From NCBI RefSeq assembly GCF_007681555.1, contig NZ_VELE01000001.1, positions 62,001 through 126,000 of the forward strand: DNA of 64,000 bases, given 5' to 3'. The notes beneath the pieces were generated by a model. That model saw only the letters and a program-made list of their open reading frames with translations. It made no database searches and was not told where the DNA came from. Origin of the DNA: Kocuria salsicia (GTDB lineage Bacteria; Actinomycetota; Actinomycetes; Actinomycetales; Micrococcaceae). This document shows positions 58,910 to 64,000 of this stretch, one piece after another (the first letter of the stretch is position 1; each line of letters opens with the position of its first letter). Position numbers and translations under genes: made by a program.

Positions 58910-60412
58910 ATGGGCCACGCCGCATCCGGCCGCACCGACGAGACTCTTCTGCCCCGCCCCGCGGGCACCGTTACAACAAGTGGCGGGCACGACGACGCCG
59001 CGCGCACCGCCGCTGCCGAGGCGCAGCTCCCCGGTGCCACCCCCAGCACACCTCACGGCACCGCCCCAGGCCTGTCTCCCGCTGCTGCTTCTAGCGGCCT
59101 GCGGGCCGCGGGCGCAGCGGTGCGCTCGAAGAAGCGGGTGCTGGCGGCGTCGTTCGTGGGCACGACCATCGAGTGGTACGACTTCTACCTCTACGGGGCG
59201 GCGGCCGCCCTGGTGTTCAACCACTATTTCTTCCCGCAGGGCTCGGGCGTGGGAGCGGTGATCGCCTCGTTCGCGACCTTCGCGATCGCGTTCTTCTTCC
59301 GTCCCCTGGGCGGGATCATCGCGGGCCATCTGGGGGACCGGATCGGGCGCAAGGCGCTGCTCGTGGCGTCCTTGCTGACCATGGGGCTGGCGACCACGGC
59401 GATCGGTCTGCTGCCCGGTTTTGGGCGGATCGGCTGGGCCGCGGTGGTGCTGCTGGTGGCCTGCCGGATCCTGCAGGGGCTCTCCGCGGGGATGGAGTGG
59501 GGTGGTTCGGCCGTGCTGTCGGTGGAGCACGCCCCCTCCGGGCTGCGGGGGCTGTTCGGCTCGTTCACGCAGGTCGGCTCGGCGGCGGGGATGCTGCTGT
59601 CCACCGCGTTCTTCGCCGTGGTGCAGGCCGTGACCACGCCGGAGCAGTTTCAGGCGTGGGGCTGGCGCGTGCCGTTCGTGTTCTCGGCGGTGCTCGTGGT
59701 GATCGGGCTGGTCATCCGCGCCGGTGTCACGGATGCCGAGGAGTTCCGCGAGGTCAGGGCGGAGGAGAAGCGCGCCGTCTCCCCCGTGCGCGAGGTACTG
59801 CGCGAATACCCGCGCGGTGTGCTCGTGTGCGTGGGGCAGCGCATGGTCCAGCCGGCGATCTTCTCGGTCCTCACCGTCTACACGCTCACCTACGTGACCC
59901 AGCACCGCGGTCAGAGCCAGTGGGTCATGGTCTCCATCCTGATCGCGGCGGCCGTGGGGATCGTGGGCGGACCCTTGTGGGGATGGCTCTCGGACCGTGT
60001 GGGCCGCCGCCGGATCTCCGGGATCGCGGCCGCACTGGTCGGCGTGTTCGTGTGGCCCTACTTCCTCTTCCTGGACCACGGCCCACTGGCCCTGCTGCCG
60101 TTCGTGTACCTCGTGGGCCTGGCCGTGCTGCACGACAGCATCTACGGCCCCCAGGCGGCACTGTTCGCCGAGCAGTTCCCCGTGCACCTGCGCTACTCAG
60201 GGGTCTCCCTGGGCTACCAGGTGGGCACGATCCTCTCGGGCGGGCTGACCCCCATGATCGCCGCGTGGCTCGTGGCGCGCGGCGGGGGAACGCCGTGGCT
60301 GCTGTGCGGCTACCTCAGCGTCCTCGCCGTGGTCTCCGTGGTCACCGCCCGCATGGCGCGGGACTCCGTGGCCGACGGCGCCCGGGCAGTCCCCGTGCCC
60401 GTCCCCTCCTGA
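58910..60412 (+). CDS. MHS-family MFS transporter (ShiA-type)
   Basis: A 500-residue major-facilitator protein of the metabolite:H+ symporter branch (relatives include ShiA, KgtP, ProP). After a 70-residue hydrophilic Ala/Thr/Pro-rich N-terminus the first helix begins FVGTTIEWYDFYLYGAAAAL, and GHLGDRIGRK is the signature loop 2-3; LQGLSAGMEWGGSAVL and RVGRRRISGI follow. Twelve membrane segments expected. The ATG has AAGGACTG upstream; a GTG 27 bases earlier is less likely. Substrate unknown; the neighbouring flavin monooxygenase suggests an organic acid or sulfonate-like compound. Confidence 0.9.
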   Translation: MGHAASGRTDETLLPRPAGTVTTSGGHDDAARTAAAEAQLPGATPSTPHGTAPGLSPAAASSGLRAAGAAVRSKKRVLAASFVGTTIEWYDFYLYGAAAALVFNHYFFPQGSGVGAVIASFATFAIAFFFRPLGGIIAGHLGDRIGRKALLVASLLTMGLATTAIGLLPGFGRIGWAAVVLLVACRILQGLSAGMEWGGSAVLSVEHAPSGLRGLFGSFTQVGSAAGMLLSTAFFAVVQAVTTPEQFQAWGWRVPFVFSAVLVVIGLVIRAGVTDAEEFREVRAEEKRAVSPVREVLREYPRGVLVCVGQRMVQPAIFSVLTVYTLTYVTQHRGQSQWVMVSILIAAAVGIVGGPLWGWLSDRVGRRRISGIAAALVGVFVWPYFLFLDHGPLALLPFVYLVGLAVLHDSIYGPQAALFAEQFPVHLRYSGVSLGYQVGTILSGGLTPMIAAWLVARGGGTPWLLCGYLSVLAVVSVVTARMARDSVADGARAVPVPVPS

Positions 60413-60519
60413 GCGCCCGGTCCGACGACGTCGCCCGCCTGCCCGAGCGCCGCTCCGCCCGGCTCGGACCGCCGCTTCCCGACCGTCCGCACCATCACCC
60501 GTCCCCGTGAAAGGCCCCC

Positions 60520-61929
60520 ATGCCCCGTCCGCTGCTGTTCAACGCGTTCGAGATGCCCGTGCCCGTCCACCAGTCCCCCGGGCTGTGGCGCCACCCCGAG
60601 GACGAGTCCCGCAACTACGTCTCACCGACCCACTGGGAGCGGGAGGCGAGGACGATCGAGGCAGCGGGGTTCCACGGCATCTTCCTCGCGGACGTCCTCG
60701 GGCTCTACGATGTCTACGGCGGCACCCCGGACGCCGCCCTGCGCGGCGGGGTGCAGGTCCCCCAGCTGGATCCCCTGCTGCTCGCGCCCCTGCTCGCACG
60801 GGCCACGGAGCACCTCGCCGTGGGAGTGACCGCCTCGGTGACCTACGCGGCGCCCTACGACCTCGCCCGGCGCTTCGCCACCCTTGACGCCCTCACGGAC
60901 GGACGCATCGCGTGGAACGTGGTGACCTCCTACCAGGAGTCCGCCGCGCGCAACCTCGGTCTGGGGACGCAGCTGCCCCACGACGAGCGCTACGACCGCG
61001 CGGACGAGTACATGGACGTGGTCTACGCCCTGTGGGAGGGCTCCTACGCGGAGGATGCGTACGCCGCGGACCGGGACAGCGGCGTCGTCGTGGATCCCGC
61101 GAAGGTGCGCGGCGCGGGCCACCACGGCACGTACTTCGACGTCACCGCACCCTCCCTGACGGCCCCCACCCGCCAGCGCACCCCGTACCTCTTCCAGGCG
61201 GGGGCCTCCCCTCGTGGGCTCGCGTTCGCCGCGAAGCACGCCGAGGCCGTCTTCTTCTCCGGTCCCACGCCCGAGCACGTCGCCCGGTGGACCGGCAGGC
61301 TCCGCGAGGAGGCCGAAGCCGCCGGGCGCGATCCACGCTCCGTCAAGGCGTTCACGAACGTCGCCGTCGTCGTGGCCGAGACGGGTGACGCGGCCCACGA
61401 GCGCTTGGCCGAGTACACCCGGTACGTGGACGTGCCCGCGGCTCTCGCGCTGTTCGGCGGGTGGACCGGGGTGGACCTCTCCGATGCGGACCCCGACGCT
61501 CCACTGGAGCATGTCGAGACGGACGCCAACCGGTCGGCGCTCGCGTCGTTCACGACCATGGACCCGGACGCCTCGTGGACGCCACGGCGCGTGGCGGAGT
61601 TCGTGGCGATCGGCGGTCGAGGTCCCGTGATCACGGGCTCCCCGGAGGAGATCGCGGACGAGCTGGAGCGCTGGGCGCGGGTCGCGGACGTGGACGGTTT
61701 CAACGTCAACGCGTGCGTGCGCCCCGCGGACTTCGAGCGCTTCGGGCGCTTTGTGGCGCCGGTGCTGCGCGAGCGGGGTGTGCTGGCACCGGCGGCCACC
61801 GTGGGCGGCGCCGGGGACTCCGGTACAGGGGACGACGGCGCGGCGCGAGTTCCCTCCGCCCGCGAGGTCTTCGGCGGTGCCGGGCCCCGGCTGCCGCTGG
61901 ACCACCCGGGGGCCGCGCACCGCAGCTGA
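60520..61929 (+). CDS. Flavin-dependent monooxygenase, NtaA/SnaA/DszA family
   Basis: A 469-residue luciferase-like (LLM) enzyme of the NtaA/SnaA/DszA branch, which oxidises substrates with FMNH2 and oxygen and needs a partner flavin reductase (none nearby). FNAFEMPVPVHQSPGLWRHP opens the protein, then FHGIFLADVLGLYDVY, VTASVTYAAPYDLARRFATL, GRIAWNVVTS and YLFQAGASPRGLAFAA are the branch signatures. Substrate unknown; relatives act on chelators, dibenzothiophene sulfone or lipids. It follows the MHS transporter by 107 bases on the same strand. Confidence 0.9.
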   Translation: MPRPLLFNAFEMPVPVHQSPGLWRHPEDESRNYVSPTHWEREARTIEAAGFHGIFLADVLGLYDVYGGTPDAALRGGVQVPQLDPLLLAPLLARATEHLAVGVTASVTYAAPYDLARRFATLDALTDGRIAWNVVTSYQESAARNLGLGTQLPHDERYDRADEYMDVVYALWEGSYAEDAYAADRDSGVVVDPAKVRGAGHHGTYFDVTAPSLTAPTRQRTPYLFQAGASPRGLAFAAKHAEAVFFSGPTPEHVARWTGRLREEAEAAGRDPRSVKAFTNVAVVVAETGDAAHERLAEYTRYVDVPAALALFGGWTGVDLSDADPDAPLEHVETDANRSALASFTTMDPDASWTPRRVAEFVAIGGRGPVITGSPEEIADELERWARVADVDGFNVNACVRPADFERFGRFVAPVLRERGVLAPAATVGGAGDSGTGDDGAARVPSAREVFGGAGPRLPLDHPGAAHRS

Positions 61930-61968
61930 GCCGGGCGGCGTCGTCATCCGGGGCCCTGGAACCCCGGA

Positions 61969-62010
61969 GGCCCCGTCCGGCACCCGCGTCACCGGGTGCC
62001 GGACGGGGCC
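61969..62010. terminator. Bidirectional terminator between the monooxygenase and NCS1 genes
   Basis: An 18-base perfect stem (GGCCCCGTCCGGCACCCG and its complement) with a 6-base loop between two convergent genes. Confidence 0.85.
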
Positions 62011-62028
62011 GGCGGGGAGGGAACGTGC

Positions 62029-63750
62029 TCAGGGCTGGGCGGGCAGCACGTACCGTCCGGTCCTGTCCGTGGCCAGGGCGAGGGAGGAGATGTGCTGGAC
62101 CTCGCCGTCGGGCCCCGGCTCGTTGGAGCGCAGCATGTCCGGGCGCTCGAAGTCCAGGCCGGTGACGTGGCACGTGAGCAGTTCGTCGGAGGGGTTGCCG
62201 TCCGCGTCCGTGTAGGGCAGCTCGATCCCGTCGTCCGTGCGGCGCAGGTAGTAGCGCCCGCGGGTGGCGATCGCCGTCAGCGGAGTGGCCACGAGCGCGA
62301 TCAGCACCGCGAAGATCGGGGAGAACGGGGCGATCCCGGGTCCGAAGGCCCCGAAGAACATGGCGATCGAGATCCCGGCGGACAGGCCCAGGGAGACCAG
62401 GCCCACGGGGTTCCAGTTGTGCAGCATGCCCCGGCGGAACTCGGGGACCTTGGGCGAGAGGCCCAGCACGTGCTTGTTGACCACGATGTCCGTGGCCACC
62501 GTGACGATCCACGCGATGGCGCAGTTCGCGTAGAAGCTGAGCACCGTGTTGAGGAAGTCGAACATGTTCAGCTCCATCAGCGTCAGCGCAATCGCCAGGT
62601 TCACGCCCACGAACACCAGGCGCCCGGGGTAGGTGCGGGTCACGCGGGTGAACGAGTTGGTCCACGCCAGGGACCCGGAGTAGGCGTTGGTCACGTTGAT
62701 CTTGATCTGGGAGATCACCACGAGCACCACCGCCAGCACCATGGCCAGCCACCCCGGCATCATGTGCTGGTAGACGCCCAGGAACTGGTGCACGGGCTCG
62801 TTGGCCGTGGCCGACGCCGCGGGGTCCAGGCGCGCGATCAGGTACACCGTGATGAACAGCCCGGTGATCTGCTTGGCGGCCCCGAAGACCACCCACCCCG
62901 GCCCGGCCAGGATCACGGCACGCCACCACGCCACGCGGTTCTCCTCCGTCTTGGGCGGCATGAAGCGCAGGTAGTCGATCTGCTCCGCGATCTGCGCGAT
63001 CAGCGACAGGCACACGCCGGCGGCGAGCATCACGGCGGCGAAGCTGGGGCCCTGCCCGCTCTCACCGCGGTAGTCCAGGAACTCCCCCACCGAGGAGGGG
63101 TCCGAGACCACCAGGTAGCCCACAGGGATCACCATCAGCACGAGCCACAGCGGGGTGGTCCACACCTGCACCCGGGCCAGGGACTTCATTCCGTAGATCA
63201 CCAGCGGGATCACGATGATCGTGGCGATCGCGTAGCCCACGGGTTTGGGGATCCCCAGGCCCAGTTCGAGCCCCTGCGCCATGATCGAGCCCTCGAGCGC
63301 GAAGAGGATGAACGTGAACGTGGCGAAGATGACGTTGGTGATGATCGAGCCGTAGTACCCGAAACCGGAGCCGCGGGTGATCAGGTCCAGGTCCAGGTTG
63401 TAGCGGGCCGCGTAGTACGCCAGCGGCAGCCCCGTCACGAAGATGATCACGGCGGCCAGGAGGATCCCCAGCAGGGCGTTCGTGGTGCCGTGGGCCATGC
63501 CGATGTTCGCGCCGATCGAGAAGTCGGCGAGGTAGGCGATGCCGCCCAGCGCGCTCGTGGCCACGACACCCGGTCCCCACTGCCGGTAGGAGCGCGGGGC
63601 GAAGCGCAGGGTGTAGTCCTCCAGGCTCTCCTTCGCGGCCGAGCGGGCTCCGCCCTCTGCAGTGCCGGCCGTTGCAGCCCCGGCACCCGGACTGGTGCCG
63701 GGTGGTTCCGAGGGGGAGAGTTCACTGCGGGATTTCACGTCCAGGGACAT
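62029..63750 (-). CDS. NCS1-family permease (purine/cytosine type)
   Basis: A 573-residue permease of the NCS1 (codB/Fur-type) family, with about twelve hydrophobic segments after a 45-residue hydrophilic N-terminus. RFAPRSYRQWGPGVVATSALGG is the family-like first helix region, and ITNVTNAYS-type residues are in KINVTNAYSGSLAWTNSF. The C-terminal 90 residues are hydrophilic and unusually long for the family. Purines, pyrimidines, hydantoins or allantoin are candidates. The ATG has AAAGGACG upstream. Confidence 0.9.
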   Translation of the reverse strand: MSLDVKSRSELSPSEPPGTSPGAGAATAGTAEGGARSAAKESLEDYTLRFAPRSYRQWGPGVVATSALGGIAYLADFSIGANIGMAHGTTNALLGILLAAVIIFVTGLPLAYYAARYNLDLDLITRGSGFGYYGSIITNVIFATFTFILFALEGSIMAQGLELGLGIPKPVGYAIATIIVIPLVIYGMKSLARVQVWTTPLWLVLMVIPVGYLVVSDPSSVGEFLDYRGESGQGPSFAAVMLAAGVCLSLIAQIAEQIDYLRFMPPKTEENRVAWWRAVILAGPGWVVFGAAKQITGLFITVYLIARLDPAASATANEPVHQFLGVYQHMMPGWLAMVLAVVLVVISQIKINVTNAYSGSLAWTNSFTRVTRTYPGRLVFVGVNLAIALTLMELNMFDFLNTVLSFYANCAIAWIVTVATDIVVNKHVLGLSPKVPEFRRGMLHNWNPVGLVSLGLSAGISIAMFFGAFGPGIAPFSPIFAVLIALVATPLTAIATRGRYYLRRTDDGIELPYTDADGNPSDELLTCHVTGLDFERPDMLRSNEPGPDGEVQHISSLALATDRTGRYVLPAQP

Positions 63751-64000
63751 GCCGCCGTCCTTTCGTCGCTCACGGGAGCTGACCCCGGAGCGGGATCCCC
63801 ACCGGGCGGGGCACGCCCGGGGACCCGCGGTGTCCGCGGATGCCTCGATCCTGACGCGGTCGTGTTTCCGGCGTGTTGACGGCCTGAGTGCAGCGTGTGA
63901 CGCCCAGGGCCTGCGTGTAACGATCTGTCGACAGCGCCCCGCCCGGCGGGCGGTGTCCCGGCCCGAGGGGCGCGTCGCGGCCGCCGGGCACGACGGCGCG
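63751..64000. other. Upstream region of the NCS1 permease, window end
   Basis: No gene or clear promoter can be recognised in these 250 bases. A run of CGGGCGGGGC-type sequence suggests only high GC. Confidence 0.5.

Overview
The window is a 64 kb stretch of a high-GC actinobacterial chromosome. GTG and TTG starts are common, and the gene order resembles the chromosomal backbone of Micrococcaceae. The order rsmB-fmt-def, rib, his-trp-lgt, gltBD, pyk, pdtaR, polA, rpsA, coaE, uvrB, terC is the type seen in Arthrobacter, Kocuria and Micrococcus. I favour a Kocuria-like organism, but that is inference from memory of gene order, not a database result. Most of the window is core metabolism. The less ordinary material lies at 5.7-8.2 kb, 38.9-41 kb and 46-58 kb.

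Layout. 0.1-9 kb: two tandem TerC membrane proteins (the downstream copy has a candidate Mn-riboswitch-like leader), uvrB, coaE, a BCCT transporter fused to a degenerate CoaE-like domain, and divergent yigZ. 9-18 kb: rpsA, an Eis-type acetyltransferase, polA, the ANTAR regulator pdtaR, tRNA-Leu(CAA) and pyk. 18-34 kb (minus strand): gltBD, then a long his-trp-lgt block read as hisE, hisG, hisF, hisI, trpE, a Trp-associated membrane protein, an HGxxPAAW protein, a fused trpC-trpB, trpA and lgt, closed by a strong hairpin. 34-39 kb: a riboflavin operon (ribM/pnuC, ribD, fused ribE-ribB, ribA, ribH) behind a clear FMN riboswitch. 39-41 kb: an arsenic cassette (arsR divergent from acr3-arsC). 41-46 kb: rpe, rsmB, fmt, def and a PD-(D/E)XK nuclease-like protein. 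46-47 kb: a tRNA cluster with two almost identical tRNA-Val genes facing each other around tRNA-Gly and tRNA-Cys. 47-53 kb: a MerR regulator divergent from a shortened DUF2306-like membrane protein, two decayed gene fragments, and nrdHIE (class Ib ribonucleotide reductase) behind paired NrdR boxes and a cluster of DnaA-box-like sites. 53-58 kb: a DNA-damage module (DUF6504-like gene, dnaE2, App1-type phosphatase) with two near-identical LexA-type palindromes. 58-64 kb: an NAD(P)-binding protein, an MHS-type transporter, a flavin-dependent monooxygenase and an NCS1 permease.

How the parts work together. Many genes overlap by a 4-base ATGA or GTGA junction, indicating translational coupling within operons. 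Seven genes with no useful Shine-Dalgarno sequence have a TANNNT hexamer exactly 6 bases before the start codon, the geometry expected for leaderless mRNAs. Three protein fusions stand out: BCCT with a pseudo-CoaE domain, TrpC with TrpB, and RibE with RibB. The transporter fusion is the best candidate for something undescribed. All functional calls rest on reading the sequence and on knowledge of the families; no searches were run.
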